A DNA stretch of 64,000 bases from Sphingobacterium sp. N143 (GCF_030325625.1 NZ_JACAIS010000009.1:124001-188000); one strand, 5' to 3'. Positions 51,778 through 61,500 are shown, counted from the stretch's first letter. Translations and numbers: made by a program. The notes: generated from the sequence alone by a model not told the origin.

Positions 51778-52920
51778 ATGCAGTTTAAAGATATCATTGG
51801 GCATAAAGAAATCAAAGAACACCTTGTTCGTACGGTTCAGGAAAACCGTGTGAGCCATGCCCAATTATTCTTGGGCCCCGAGGGCTCTGGAAGTTTAGCT
51901 TTGGCCTATGCTTACGCTCAATTTTTGAACTGTGAAAATAAGCAGGCATCCGATAGTTGTGGAGAATGTTCATCTTGTCGAAAATATGGTAAGTTGATCC
52001 ATCCCGACTTACATATGTCCTATCCTTTTATCGCAAAACACAAAGAAGATACAGCCGTTGATTATGCAGAAAGTTGGCGCAAATCTTTTTTATCCAATCC
52101 TTATATGGGATTGGAACACTGGCGAAATCAATTGGATGCAGACAATAAACAAGTTAATATCAATATTGCCGAAGCACATGCCATCATCAAGAAATTAAGC
52201 CTTAAAGCTTTCGAAGCTGAATATAAAGTCTTAATTATGTGGTTGCCTGAATATCTGGATACACAAGGCAACGCTTTATTGAAATTAATTGAAGAACCCC
52301 CTGAAAAGACCCTATTTATCTTGGTTGCTGAGAATCAGGACAAAATATTGAATACAATCATTTCACGTACTCAACTAGTAAAAATAAAAAAATTGGGGTA
52401 TAATGAAGTTGCTCATTATTTGATGACAACAGAGCATCTTTCTGATCAGGAGGCTTCTGAAATTGCTTTTATTTCTGACGGCAATCTACAAGAAGCATTC
52501 AACCAACTTCATTCACAGACCAATAATCAATTTGGTATTTTAGTCAATTGGCTCCGATTTGTTGTATCAGATGCTGGTACCAATATGATTTCATTAGTAG
52601 AGGAAGAATTGGCTAAAATGGGGCGAGAAAATCAAAAAAGCTTTCTTTTTTATGCGATCAATATGATGAGACAGATCATCTTGATTAAAGAAAGTCTTTC
52701 CAGTTTAGTATTTTTATCAACCAAAGAATTGGATTTTGTTCAAAAATTTGCATTACATTATAGCATTGAACAAATTGAAGCAACAATAAATCTATTTGAG
52801 GAAACGCATTATTTTGTTGAGAGAAATGCGAATCCCAAAATATTATTTTTAGATTTATCTTTGCAATTAACATTAATATACAAGTACAAAACGTTTCCGA
52901 AAGGAACTCAATATATATAA
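51778..52920 (+). CDS. holB: DNA polymerase III subunit delta prime
   Basis: A 380-aa clamp-loader subunit. A zinc-finger-like Cys cluster is present near residue 57 (CGECSSCRKYGKLIHPDLH), and the AAA+ core has GPEGSGSLALAYAYAQF, a degenerate P-loop, as expected for the non-catalytic delta prime. The sensor motif SRTQLVK lies near 200. ricT follows 10 nt downstream. Confidence 0.92.
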   Translation: MQFKDIIGHKEIKEHLVRTVQENRVSHAQLFLGPEGSGSLALAYAYAQFLNCENKQASDSCGECSSCRKYGKLIHPDLHMSYPFIAKHKEDTAVDYAESWRKSFLSNPYMGLEHWRNQLDADNKQVNINIAEAHAIIKKLSLKAFEAEYKVLIMWLPEYLDTQGNALLKLIEEPPEKTLFILVAENQDKILNTIISRTQLVKIKKLGYNEVAHYLMTTEHLSDQEASEIAFISDGNLQEAFNQLHSQTNNQFGILVNWLRFVVSDAGTNMISLVEEELAKMGRENQKSFLFYAINMMRQIILIKESLSSLVFLSTKELDFVQKFALHYSIEQIEATINLFEETHYFVERNANPKILFLDLSLQLTLIYKYKTFPKGTQYI

Positions 52921-52930
52921 ATAGAAAACT

Positions 52931-54304
52931 ATGGGATGTGGCAGTTGCTCATCCGGCGGAGGTTGCGGTAGTACCACAGCGAATGGTATACCGGCAGGAT
53001 GCCAAAACAATGGCTCCTGCATGACTAGCGGATGTAATAAATTAGATGTATATGACTGGCTTTCCGATATGGATATGCCTTCAAACTATAAACCATTTAA
53101 TATCGTCGAAGTACGATTCAAGGGATCTCGAAAAGATTTCTTTATTAATGTAGACAACCTATATCTGGAAATGGGTGAAATGGTCGTTGTAGAACCTTCA
53201 ACAGGGGGATACGATGTTGGTCATGTTTCCCTTACAGGTGAACTGGTCAGGTTACAATTAAAAAAGAATAATGTTACAGCAGAATCAGTAACAAAAAAAA
53301 TCTATCGGAAACCAAATGAAGTGGACGTAGAAAAGTATAACGCGGCAAAAGATCTTGAATGGGAAACCATGCATAAAGCACGTAAACTTGCTTTAGATTT
53401 AGGTTTATCCATGAAAATTTCAGATGTGGATTATCAAGGTGATAAAACGAAAGCAACGTTTTATTATACAGCAGAAGGTCGCGTTGATTTCAGGGAATTG
53501 ATAAAAAAAATGGCCGAAGCCTTCCGTATAAGGATTGAAATGCGCCAGATTGGTATGCGTCAAGAAGCTAGTCGTCTCGGCGGTATTGGATCTTGTGGCC
53601 GTGAACTTTGCTGTTCTACTTGGTTAACAGATTTTAAAACCGTGTCAACATCTGCAGCGCGGTATCAAAATCTATCCTTAAACACGTTAAAATTAGCTGG
53701 GCAATGCGGTAAATTAAAATGCTGTCTCAATTACGAATTGGATAGCTATATGGATGCATTGAAAGATATCCCAAATAACATTGACCGCATCGAAACTTTA
53801 AGGGGGATTGCCTATTTACAAAAAACCGATATCTTCAAAAAAATGATGTGGTTTTCTTTCCCAGGAGCAGAAAACTGGATCGCAATGCCTGTTCAACAAG
53901 TCAAAGAGCTTGTTGAAATGAATAAGCAAGGCATTAAACCAGAAGCAATATCAAGTACGATAGAAACTGATAATGTCAGGGAAGAAAAAAATATCAATTA
54001 CGATTATGAAAATGTAGTTGGACAGGATAGCCTAACTCGTCTCGATGAGCGAAATAAACGGAAGAAAAAAAGAAAATCCAAAAACAATAATTCAAGGCCG
54101 GAAAACAAAGGGGGGCAGAAAAATGAAAAGATTGAACAAAATCCCCAAAAACAAATAGTGCCCAAGCAGACAACTGTAGACAGTTCAAATCCGACAGTGG
54201 CGAATAAAGATCCCAAAGAAGGTGGAAACAATAACAAGCCTAAAAAGCGATTTAATCGTCATAGAAATAAAAACAGAGGGAATAATAATCCTAAAGCAGA
54301 ATAA
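52931..54304 (+). CDS. ricT: PSP1/RicT family iron-sulfur protein
   Basis: A 457-aa PSP1 protein. A Cys-rich N-terminus (MGCGSCSSGGGCG, with three more Cys by residue 36) is followed by the PSP1 core, with LGGIGSCGRELCCSTWL near residue 217 and LAGQCGKLKCCLNYELDSY near 255, the Cys residues that bind a 4Fe-4S cluster in Bacillus RicT (YaaT). There RicT works with RicA and RicF in RNA processing and competence; here no ricA or ricF is near. A very basic low-complexity tail (about 385-457) follows. gldH and lpxK are downstream. Confidence 0.9.
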   Translation: MGCGSCSSGGGCGSTTANGIPAGCQNNGSCMTSGCNKLDVYDWLSDMDMPSNYKPFNIVEVRFKGSRKDFFINVDNLYLEMGEMVVVEPSTGGYDVGHVSLTGELVRLQLKKNNVTAESVTKKIYRKPNEVDVEKYNAAKDLEWETMHKARKLALDLGLSMKISDVDYQGDKTKATFYYTAEGRVDFRELIKKMAEAFRIRIEMRQIGMRQEASRLGGIGSCGRELCCSTWLTDFKTVSTSAARYQNLSLNTLKLAGQCGKLKCCLNYELDSYMDALKDIPNNIDRIETLRGIAYLQKTDIFKKMMWFSFPGAENWIAMPVQQVKELVEMNKQGIKPEAISSTIETDNVREEKNINYDYENVVGQDSLTRLDERNKRKKKRKSKNNNSRPENKGGQKNEKIEQNPQKQIVPKQTTVDSSNPTVANKDPKEGGNNNKPKKRFNRHRNKNRGNNNPKAE

Positions 54305-54364
54305 AAGGAATCTGCCTAATAAATTTGATTGTATTAGGCAGATTCTGTTTTATATATATTTAAA

Positions 54365-54829
54365 ATGAAATTAAAGGCTTTTCTTTTTGGAATTTTATGT
54401 ACTGGTTTGTGGGTATCTTGTGACCAAACGGCTATCTTGAATGAGAATAATCCCATAGACAACAAAGCTTGGCTATATACCTCACCCTCCACTTTTCAAT
54501 TCCACATCAGTGATAATACAAAAAAATACGATGTGTTGATGGATATACGTCATACACCGGAATATGCATTTTCAAATCTTTTTGTTCTCATTCATCAACA
54601 GGGACCTGACAAAAAACGTTATACCTTTCGTAAGGAAGTTAAATTAGCAAAACCAGATGGAAAATGGACTGGTAAATCATCAGGTAGCTTATATAATAAT
54701 CAAACAATCATCCATAATGATTATCAATTTCCAGATACTGGTCTATACATCGTTTCTATTGAACAACATATGCGAGAAAACCCTTTGAAGGAAATTACAG
54801 ATATTGGTCTAAAGGTTATTCCAAAATGA
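54365..54829 (+). CDS. gldH: Gliding motility lipoprotein GldH
   Basis: A 154-aa lipoprotein with a lipobox LWVSC (Cys19). GldH is part of the Bacteroidota gliding and type IX secretion machinery set; its precise job is unknown. DKKRYTFRKEV and the ISDNTKKYDVLMDIRHTPEY strand pattern match the family. It lies 60 nt after ricT and overlaps lpxK by 4 nt. Its presence alone does not prove that the organism glides, because many non-gliding Bacteroidota keep it. Confidence 0.9.
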   Translation: MKLKAFLFGILCTGLWVSCDQTAILNENNPIDNKAWLYTSPSTFQFHISDNTKKYDVLMDIRHTPEYAFSNLFVLIHQQGPDKKRYTFRKEVKLAKPDGKWTGKSSGSLYNNQTIIHNDYQFPDTGLYIVSIEQHMRENPLKEITDIGLKVIPK

Positions 54830-55881
54830 TAATTAGCTTACTAAGATATCTCCTTTTTCCATTCTCCATTCTATATGGGTGTATTATATGGGTTAGAAAT
54901 CGCCTCTATGATTTTCATTTTCTTTCTTCAAAGTCCTTTTCTATCCCCACAATTGTTATCGGTAATTTAGCCGTTGGAGGGACTGGTAAAAGTCCAATGA
55001 CCGAATTTATAGCTTTCCATCTGCAAAATAACTATAAAATAGCTATCCTCAGTAGAGGATATGGTAGAAATACCAAAGGATTTCTTATCGTTGAAAAAGA
55101 TTCTTCTGCGATGGCCGTGGGTGATGAACCCCTGCAGTTCAAAAACAAATTTCCACAACTAACTGTGGCCGTCAGTGAGGACCGCTGCACTGGTATAGAT
55201 AAACTTAAAAATGATCATCAAATTATTATTTTGGACGATGCTTATCAGCATAGAAAATTGTCTCCCCTATTCAATATTCTTTTATTTGATTTCCAATCAT
55301 TCGCAAAGCCAATGTTCGTATTCCCCTCAGGTAACTTTAGAGATTTGCTTATAGAGGCAAAGCGGGCACACATTATAGCTGTAACCAAATGTCCTGCTAA
55401 TGTTTCCATTGCAGACCAGAAACTTATAGAGAAAAAATTAAGACGCTATAATAAAAAAGCTATAATCATATTCAGCAGTATTGACTATCTTCATCCAATA
55501 AATAGTATTGGTGATCAGGTTGATCTTAATGATAAAGATATTATTTTGGTGACTGGAATTGCTAAACCACAGCCTTTGGTGGATTATATCGAAAAGAAAG
55601 CCAAATCCATTATACATCTTTCCTTTGGTGATCATCATTCTTTTACCAGCTCAGATATGGAATATATTCTAAAAACATATCACGCTTCAGCCAGTTCAAA
55701 TAAAATTCTGTTAACCACAGAAAAAGATTTTCAGCGTTTAAAACCATTTAAGGATCTTTTAACGCATGTAAACTTAGTCTATCTGCCTATTGGTCTTCAG
55801 TTTCATAATGAAGTCCAAAAAGACCTATTCCTCAACGTACTGAATAAAGCAATAGAAAGCCCAAATGTTAATCAACATTAA
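54826..55881 (+). CDS. lpxK: Tetraacyldisaccharide 4'-kinase
   Basis: LpxK phosphorylates the 4'-position of the lipid A disaccharide at the inner membrane. The 351-aa protein has an N-terminal hydrophobic helix (about residues 4-22), the P-loop GNLAVGGTGKSPM near residue 46, GYGRNTKGF near 82, and DDAYQHRKL near 140 with the catalytic Asp. It overlaps gldH by 4 nt. Confidence 0.94.
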   Translation: MIISLLRYLLFPFSILYGCIIWVRNRLYDFHFLSSKSFSIPTIVIGNLAVGGTGKSPMTEFIAFHLQNNYKIAILSRGYGRNTKGFLIVEKDSSAMAVGDEPLQFKNKFPQLTVAVSEDRCTGIDKLKNDHQIIILDDAYQHRKLSPLFNILLFDFQSFAKPMFVFPSGNFRDLLIEAKRAHIIAVTKCPANVSIADQKLIEKKLRRYNKKAIIIFSSIDYLHPINSIGDQVDLNDKDIILVTGIAKPQPLVDYIEKKAKSIIHLSFGDHHSFTSSDMEYILKTYHASASSNKILLTTEKDFQRLKPFKDLLTHVNLVYLPIGLQFHNEVQKDLFLNVLNKAIESPNVNQH

Positions 55882-55960
55882 ATTTTGTTAAAGACAATTT
55901 TCGTTAAACTTTTTTGTCAAATTTATATTCAATAGGAACATAAACTTAAAATATAAAACG

Positions 55961-56347
55961 ATGAAAAAGAAAATGTTAATGGCAATAGCCTACTTGCTTT
56001 TAGTTTCAAGCTGGGGCATTGCACAACAAAAAGTAACAGGCACAACTCCCAAACATAGTCCTGAAGAACAAGCCAAAATGCGTGTAGAACGCCTGGACAA
56101 ATTATTAACACTTAACCAGACACAAAAAGATTCAATATACAATCTGGTATTAGCTCATGCACAACAGCGTACAACATTAAAAAATGAAGGCGGCAATCGT
56201 AAAGCAAATATAGAAAAGTTTAGACAGCAACGCGAAGCACAGACAGCCAAGATAAAATCATGGCTTAGCCCAGAGCAAGCCAGGCTCTTTGAAGAACAGC
56301 AGGAAAAAATGAAAAGCAGAATGCCTAAACATACAGAAAATCAATGA
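55961..56347 (+). CDS. Spy-like periplasmic protein
   Basis: A 128-aa exported protein (signal peptide MKKKMLMAIAYLLLVSSWGIAQ) with an LTxxQ-type pair of motifs: LLTLNQTQKDSIYNL near residue 46 and WLSPEQARLFEEQQEK near 104, as in Spy and CpxP, which act as periplasmic chaperones or sensors. It is the first of three such genes in a row and the most distant of them. It ends at a palindromic terminator. Confidence 0.82.
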   Translation: MKKKMLMAIAYLLLVSSWGIAQQKVTGTTPKHSPEEQAKMRVERLDKLLTLNQTQKDSIYNLVLAHAQQRTTLKNEGGNRKANIEKFRQQREAQTAKIKSWLSPEQARLFEEQQEKMKSRMPKHTENQ

Positions 56348-56671
56348 AGACAAATACAAAATGGTCGATTAATAATTAATCGACCATTTTACAAAGAGAT
56401 AGTATACATTATCTGAAGCGACATTGACTAGTACAAAGTCAAATAAAATATGAGTACGGCCAGAAATAAATTGATCTTACTTTAAACACTGTATTTAGAA
56501 CCAATATTAAAAGTTTCTTACAAAACTAAATAAACACCTGATTATAAGACAGTTATTTAATATAACTTTGTTAAAGTTCTGTTAAAGTAAGCTATCTGAT
56601 ACAACATAAATTGATATTGAACAGTTTCTATACTAAGACGTTATAATTGTAACTTTTTAAATACAATAGAT
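56348..56671. other. Intergenic region between Spy-like genes
   Basis: A 324-nt spacer with a terminator at 56358-56390 near the left end. The rest is AT-rich and has no credible gene or clear promoter. Confidence 0.6.
56358..56390 (+). terminator. Palindromic terminator
   Basis: AAAATGGTCGATTAAT (56358-56373) and ATTAATCGACCATTTT (56375-56390) are exact complements around one base; in RNA the loop would open further. It follows the first Spy-like gene. Confidence 0.85.
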
Positions 56672-57061
56672 ATGAAAAAGCTAATTTTAACAACTATAGG
56701 ATATTGTTTGGTATTGAACCTAACATTCGCTCAGCAAGCAACTCCAGAAGAAATTGCTATTAAAGCGACCACAGAGCTCGTACAAAAACTGAATTTAAAT
56801 GATGATCAAAAGGCTGCCGTTTCATCTATTCTTTTAGATCAGGCAAAAGCTGAAGAAGAGGTCTTAAACGATAGCAGCTCCAGCTCTGAAGCAAAAACAG
56901 AAAGCTTAAATAAACTACAAACAGAAATTGATGGTAAGGTAAGCCAACTACTCACGGAGGACCAAAAATCAATCTATCAAAAGCTTATTGCTGAACGACC
57001 GTCAAAAGCAATTCCTACGGCTACTCATCCAGCAAAAACTGAATCCACTACAAGTGAGTAA
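56672..57061 (+). CDS. Spy-like periplasmic protein, tandem copy 1
   Basis: A 129-aa exported protein (signal MKKLILTTIGYCLVLNLTFAQ, then QATPEEIAIKATTELVQKLN). Helical, with LNLNDDQKAAVSSILLDQAKAE near residue 40 and LLTEDQKSIYQKLIAERPSKAIP near 85. It is very similar to the next gene along its length, including the identical QQATPEE after the signal, so the two are recent tandem duplicates. Function by analogy with Spy only. Confidence 0.82.
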   Translation: MKKLILTTIGYCLVLNLTFAQQATPEEIAIKATTELVQKLNLNDDQKAAVSSILLDQAKAEEEVLNDSSSSSEAKTESLNKLQTEIDGKVSQLLTEDQKSIYQKLIAERPSKAIPTATHPAKTESTTSE

Positions 57062-57122
57062 CAGTTTGAATAAGGTATACATCACACAGTTCATTGAATA
57101 ATTTCATTTAAAATTAAACATC

Positions 57123-57530
57123 ATGAAAAAGTTATTTTTAACCGGTATAGGTTTTTTCCTTGCAATGAGCCTTACCTTTGCACAACAAGCAACGCCTGAA
57201 GAAAGTGCTTCTAAAATAGTGACCGAATTGGTGACCAAGCTTACCTTGAACGAGGAACAAAAAGCAGCTGCATCAGCAATTATCTTAGATCAAGAAAAAG
57301 CTATATCTACAATTGTTCAAGATAGCAATACTACAGCAGAGGTCAAAAAAGAAAGCATTGGCAAAGTCCAAAGTGAGTCTGACAGCAAGATTGCACAATT
57401 ACTAACAGATGAACAAAAGGCAGCCTTTGTAAAATATATCCAAGAGCGCCCCGCCATAAGTATTCCAGTTACTCAAGAAACAACAGAACAGAAGGAATCA
57501 GGTAATGAACAAGGCAATCAACAACCATAA
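57123..57530 (+). CDS. Spy-like periplasmic protein, tandem copy 2
   Basis: A 135-aa exported protein, paralogous to the preceding gene: signal MKKLFLTGIGFFLAMSLTFAQ, LTLNEEQKAAASAIILDQEKA near residue 40 and LLTDEQKAAFVKYIQERPAISIP near 87. A Gln/Glu-rich tail follows. Only 61 nt separate it from the previous copy. It is convergent with dnaA, with one terminator between them. Confidence 0.82.
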   Translation: MKKLFLTGIGFFLAMSLTFAQQATPEESASKIVTELVTKLTLNEEQKAAASAIILDQEKAISTIVQDSNTTAEVKKESIGKVQSESDSKIAQLLTDEQKAAFVKYIQERPAISIPVTQETTEQKESGNEQGNQQP

Positions 57531-57540
57531 TTTTAAGTAA

Positions 57541-57573
57541 AAAAAGCCATCCAATTAAATCGGATGGCTTTTT
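57541..57573. terminator. Bidirectional terminator between the Spy-like gene and dnaA
   Basis: AAAAAGCCATCC pairs with GGATGGCTTTTT around 9 nt. It separates the convergent Spy-like (+) and dnaA (-) genes. Confidence 0.88.
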
Positions 57574-57598
57574 CGTTTCAGTCTTAATCTGATTTCTA

Positions 57599-59023
57599 CT
57601 AAGACTTCAATTTTTTCATAATGTCACTGACATAAGTTTTGAATTTCTTATCAGTTTCAATTAAATCCTCAACGGTTTGACATGCATAAATGACAGTGGA
57701 GTGATCTCTTCCACCGAAGAAAGCTCCAATTGACTTTAAAGAAGATTTTGTATGGCTTTTAGCTAAATACATCGAAATTTGCCTGGCCTGCACAATTTCA
57801 CGCTTTCTAACTTTTGACTTTACCATGTCTACAGGAACTTCAAAATACTCACAAACTAACTTCTGGATAAAGTCCATTGAAATTTCTTTATGTGTATTTT
57901 TTACAAAATTCTTCAACATCGATTTAGCTAAACTCAAATCAATCTCTTTTTTGTTCAAAGTAGACTGAGCTAATAGTGAAACCATTGCTCCCTCCAATTC
58001 ACGAACACTGTTATCGATTTGTGTTGCAACATACTCCACGACATTTTCTGGTAATTCAATGCCATCAGAATACATCTTTTTCTTCAAAATAGCCATTCTC
58101 GTTTCAAGATCAGGAATTTGAATATCTGCAGATAATCCCCATTTAAAACGACTAAGCAAACGTTCTTCCAAACCAGCTAAATCTTTAGGTGCTTTATCAG
58201 ACGTTAAAATAATCTGCTTTCCAGACTGATGCAAATGATTGAATATGTGAAAGAAAATATCTTGTGTTTTCTCTTTACCAGCAAAATTGTGCACATCATC
58301 CATAATGATTACATCCATTGCCTGATAAAAATTTACGAAATCATTGATTGTATTATTTTTCAATGAGTCCACAAATTGCTGACAAAATTTTTCACACGAA
58401 ACATAAATGACCAACTTATCGGGCAGATTTCTTTTAATTTCATTACCGATGGCCTGAGCTAAGTGTGTCTTTCCCAAACCTACATCACCATAAATCATTA
58501 AAGGGTTAAATGAAGTTCCACCTGGCTTATTTGCGACAGCATAACCTGCAGAACGAGCAAGACGGTTACATTCACCTTCAATAAAATTTTCAAATGTGTA
58601 GTTTTGATTCAATTGCGGATCAACCTGCAATTTCTTCAATCCAGGAATAACAAATGGATTTTTGATATCTCTATTTAAAGATACAGGCACTGGGATAGAT
58701 TGTCTCTTTCCTTCTGCTCCATTGCCATTGGATGGAAGATTAGTCGTATAAGGATGAGAAGCTGATGACTTCTCAACTACAATATTGTATTCCAATCTAC
58801 CTTGTTCTCCTAGAAACTTCTTTACGGTCTTACGAAGAATTCCTACGTAATGTTCTTCCAACCATTCGTAAAAAAATAAGCTAGGCACTTGAATAGTCAA
58901 AACGTCACCCTCCAAACGGACTGCTTTCACAGGTTCAAACCAGGTCTTAAAACTTTGCGCTGGTATATTATCTTTGATGATCGAAAGACAGTTATTCCAG
59001 ACACTTGAATACGTTTTTTCCAT
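57599..59023 (-). CDS. dnaA: Chromosomal replication initiator protein DnaA
   Basis: The initiator that binds and opens the origin. From the ATG at 59023 (MEKTYSSVW) it is 474 aa. Domain I is at the N-terminus (about residues 5-75), domain III carries the P-loop YGDVGLGKTHLAQAIGNE near 180 and the DEAD-like IIMDDVHNF near 245, and domain IV ends with the DnaA signature GGRDHSTVIYACQ near 440. The upstream in-frame start at 59062 adds 13 residues that look like chance. Four DnaA-box-like sites and an AT-rich region lie upstream. Confidence 0.97.
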   Translation of the reverse strand: MEKTYSSVWNNCLSIIKDNIPAQSFKTWFEPVKAVRLEGDVLTIQVPSLFFYEWLEEHYVGILRKTVKKFLGEQGRLEYNIVVEKSSASHPYTTNLPSNGNGAEGKRQSIPVPVSLNRDIKNPFVIPGLKKLQVDPQLNQNYTFENFIEGECNRLARSAGYAVANKPGGTSFNPLMIYGDVGLGKTHLAQAIGNEIKRNLPDKLVIYVSCEKFCQQFVDSLKNNTINDFVNFYQAMDVIIMDDVHNFAGKEKTQDIFFHIFNHLHQSGKQIILTSDKAPKDLAGLEERLLSRFKWGLSADIQIPDLETRMAILKKKMYSDGIELPENVVEYVATQIDNSVRELEGAMVSLLAQSTLNKKEIDLSLAKSMLKNFVKNTHKEISMDFIQKLVCEYFEVPVDMVKSKVRKREIVQARQISMYLAKSHTKSSLKSIGAFFGGRDHSTVIYACQTVEDLIETDKKFKTYVSDIMKKLKS

Positions 59024-59031
59024 TCTAAAAT

Positions 59032-59224
59032 TGTTAATAAGTTGATTTACAATATGCGACAAAAAATATGTTGATAACTTTCTCTGAGAACGAAGATGAC
59101 AAAAAAAAATCAGCTAAAAAACTAAAATATGAAATAATTAATAAAACATTATATATCAGCTATTTACTATGTAAAATTGTGGAAAACTTAAGCTAAAATT
59201 GATATCTAAAAATAATTATTAACA
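59032..59224. other. DnaA-box-like cluster, candidate dnaA autoregulation or origin site
   Basis: Sites read TTATTAACA (59032-59040, minus), TTATCAACA (59069-59077, minus), TTTTCCACA (59178-59186, minus) and TTATTAACA (59216-59224, plus). Each differs by one base from the TTATNCACA consensus. Such matches occur by chance in AT-rich DNA, so the support is limited to clustering next to dnaA. Confidence 0.4.
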
Positions 59225-59503
59225 TTCCAAATTTATTTCGAAAAAAGATCAAAAAAAGTAGCAAGCATACTACAACTTCGTCTTAAAGGTTCAGAACTAA
59301 ATTAACCAAAATAAAAGCGAAATACAACCTTTAATTCATAAATTTTTAATATTAAATTTATAAGAATTTAAAACATGATTAACATCATTGCGCAATATCT
59401 TTTTAGCTGATCTGACAACATACAAAAGATAGAAAACTATATATACTATTGGTTTGCAAAATCTATTTTGTAACATATTGTACATAGCTTAAATCTCTTG
59501 GAT

Positions 59504-59541
59504 AAAAAAAGGGAAATCCCAAAATTGAGATTTCCCTTTTT
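59504..59541 (-). terminator. dxs terminator
   Basis: GGGAAATC pairs with GATTTCCC, with flanking A and T runs, about 30 nt past the dxs stop. Confidence 0.88.
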
Positions 59542-59571
59542 AAATTATACGGAAATATTTTCTATTAACTC

Positions 59572-61500
59572 CTATCCAACCATGGTATCAGTCAATTTTA
59601 TAGCACACATCTTTCTTGCTTCTTCTACTATCGCTCCTGCATCATAATGTGAATTCTTCCATTGCGTACTTTGATCTGCATGTTCGATAATTTTATCTAG
59701 GATCCCCAACCGAACAATTTGACTCTTATAATTGTGGTCAGCCATAAATTCCAGTACTGCAGATCCTATTCCGCCCTGCAAGCTGCCATCTTCTACGGTA
59801 ATGATTTTCTTAAACTTTTTAAAGACTTGGTGCAAAAGTATTTCATCCAAAGGTTTAGCGAAGCGAAGGTCATAATGAGCTGGGTGTATACCCAGTTCAT
59901 TCAATTGCTGCACTGCCTTTATTACTTCATTTCCAATAGCACCAAAACTTAAGATTGCCAATTCTTCCCCTTCTGTAATCACTCGTCCTTTTCCAATTTC
60001 AATTTCTGTGAATGGGCGGCGCCAATCGGGCATCACTCCGTTCCCTCTTGGATAACGGATTACGAAAGGCCCTTTGTTAGGTAATTGTGCCGTATACATC
60101 AAATTTCTTAGCTCTTCCTCATTCATTGGTGCAGAAACGGTCATATTAGGAACACAGCGCATGTATGCAATATCATAAGCCCCGTGATGTGTTGCCCCAT
60201 CCGCCCCTACTACTCCTGCTCTGTCAAGGCAAAATACAACATTTAGATTCTGTAAGGCAACATCATGAATTACCTGATCATACGCCCGTTGCATAAATGA
60301 AGAATAAATATTACAAAAAGGCAATAATCCCTGTGTTGCAAGACCAGCACTGAACGTAACAGCATGTTGTTCGGCAATTCCCACATCAAATGCACGATCT
60401 GGCATCGCTTTCATCATGATATTCATAGAAGAACCTGAAGGCATTGCAGGAGTAATACCAACAATGTTAGCATTTGCCTCAGCAAGTTCAACCAACGTAT
60501 GCCCAAAAACATCTTGATATTTTGGTGCTACAGGCTTTTCATTGGATGACTTTTTTATTTCACCAGTAATCTTATCAAATAAGCCTGGAGCATGCCATTT
60601 TGTTTGATCCTTTTCGGCAAGAGCAAATCCCTTACCTTTAATTGTAACCACATGCAACAATTTTGGACCTGGTATATGCTTAAGATCTTCAAGTGTTTTA
60701 GCTAATTTTCTCACATCATGTCCATCAACTGGACCAAAATATCTAAAATTTAAAGACTCAAAAAGATTCGCATTTTTTAATAAAGTGCCTTTGATACTTT
60801 TTTCTAATTTTTTGGCAACACCAAGAGCATTGGGTCCTATTTCAGATATCTTTGTCAATACAGCTGCGATATCATCCCTAAATCTGTTATAACGTTTTGA
60901 TGTCGTAATACTTGTTAAATATTCTTTTAATGCTCCCACATTTGGATCAATAGACATACAATTGTCATTCAAAATCACCAAAAGATTAGATTTTGAGATA
61001 CCAGCATGATTCAATGCTTCAAAAGACATCCCGCCCGTTAACGCACCATCGCCAATAACCGCAATATGCTGGCGGTCTTTTTCGCCTTTGATCTGTGAAG
61101 CCACAGCCATACCTAGCGCAGCAGATATTGATGTAGAGGAATGTCCAACGCCAAATGCATCGTACTCGGATTCAAAACGATTTGGAAAGCCAGAAATACC
61201 ATTCTCTGTTCGGTTCGTGTGAAATACATCACGACGTCCCGTCAAAATCTTATGACCATATGCTTGATGTCCCACATCCCAGATCAATTGATCATAGGGG
61301 GTATTCATTACGTAATGTAACGCTACGGTTAACTCAACGACTCCTAAACTTGCTGCAAAGTGACCACCATTCACCGAGACTTGGTCAATTATAAATTGAC
61401 GTAATTCTTGGCTTAGCTGTTCTAATTGGTCTTCATTTAGCTTTTTTAGATCAGATGGATCGTTTATTTTACTTAATAGTTCTCCAGCCTCAAACTGCAT
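59572..61500 (-). CDS. dxs: 1-deoxy-D-xylulose-5-phosphate synthase
   Basis: First enzyme of the MEP isoprenoid pathway: pyruvate plus glyceraldehyde 3-phosphate gives DXP, using thiamine diphosphate and Mg2+. The 642-aa protein has the TPP motif IGDGALTGGMSFEALN near residue 148 and the conserved HHGAYDIAYM and EQHAVTFSAGLA segments in the transketolase half. The pathway feeds Idi, encoded at 14.5 kb. The upstream sequence has a TACTTTG near-match to the -7 consensus. Confidence 0.97.
   Translation of the reverse strand: MQFEAGELLSKINDPSDLKKLNEDQLEQLSQELRQFIIDQVSVNGGHFAASLGVVELTVALHYVMNTPYDQLIWDVGHQAYGHKILTGRRDVFHTNRTENGISGFPNRFESEYDAFGVGHSSTSISAALGMAVASQIKGEKDRQHIAVIGDGALTGGMSFEALNHAGISKSNLLVILNDNCMSIDPNVGALKEYLTSITTSKRYNRFRDDIAAVLTKISEIGPNALGVAKKLEKSIKGTLLKNANLFESLNFRYFGPVDGHDVRKLAKTLEDLKHIPGPKLLHVVTIKGKGFALAEKDQTKWHAPGLFDKITGEIKKSSNEKPVAPKYQDVFGHTLVELAEANANIVGITPAMPSGSSMNIMMKAMPDRAFDVGIAEQHAVTFSAGLATQGLLPFCNIYSSFMQRAYDQVIHDVALQNLNVVFCLDRAGVVGADGATHHGAYDIAYMRCVPNMTVSAPMNEEELRNLMYTAQLPNKGPFVIRYPRGNGVMPDWRRPFTEIEIGKGRVITEGEELAILSFGAIGNEVIKAVQQLNELGIHPAHYDLRFAKPLDEILLHQVFKKFKKIITVEDGSLQGGIGSAVLEFMADHNYKSQIVRLGILDKIIEHADQSTQWKNSHYDAGAIVEEARKMCAIKLTDTMVG

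Larger units (their letters stand above)
59024..59571. other. Intergenic region upstream of dnaA with DnaA-box-like sites
   Basis: A 548-nt very AT-rich region between dnaA and the dxs 3' end (both -), without a credible gene. Four one-mismatch matches to the DnaA box (TTATNCACA) lie at 59032-59040, 59069-59077, 59178-59186 and 59216-59224. It may be a dnaA regulatory region or part of an origin. The dxs terminator is at 59504-59541. Confidence 0.55.
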
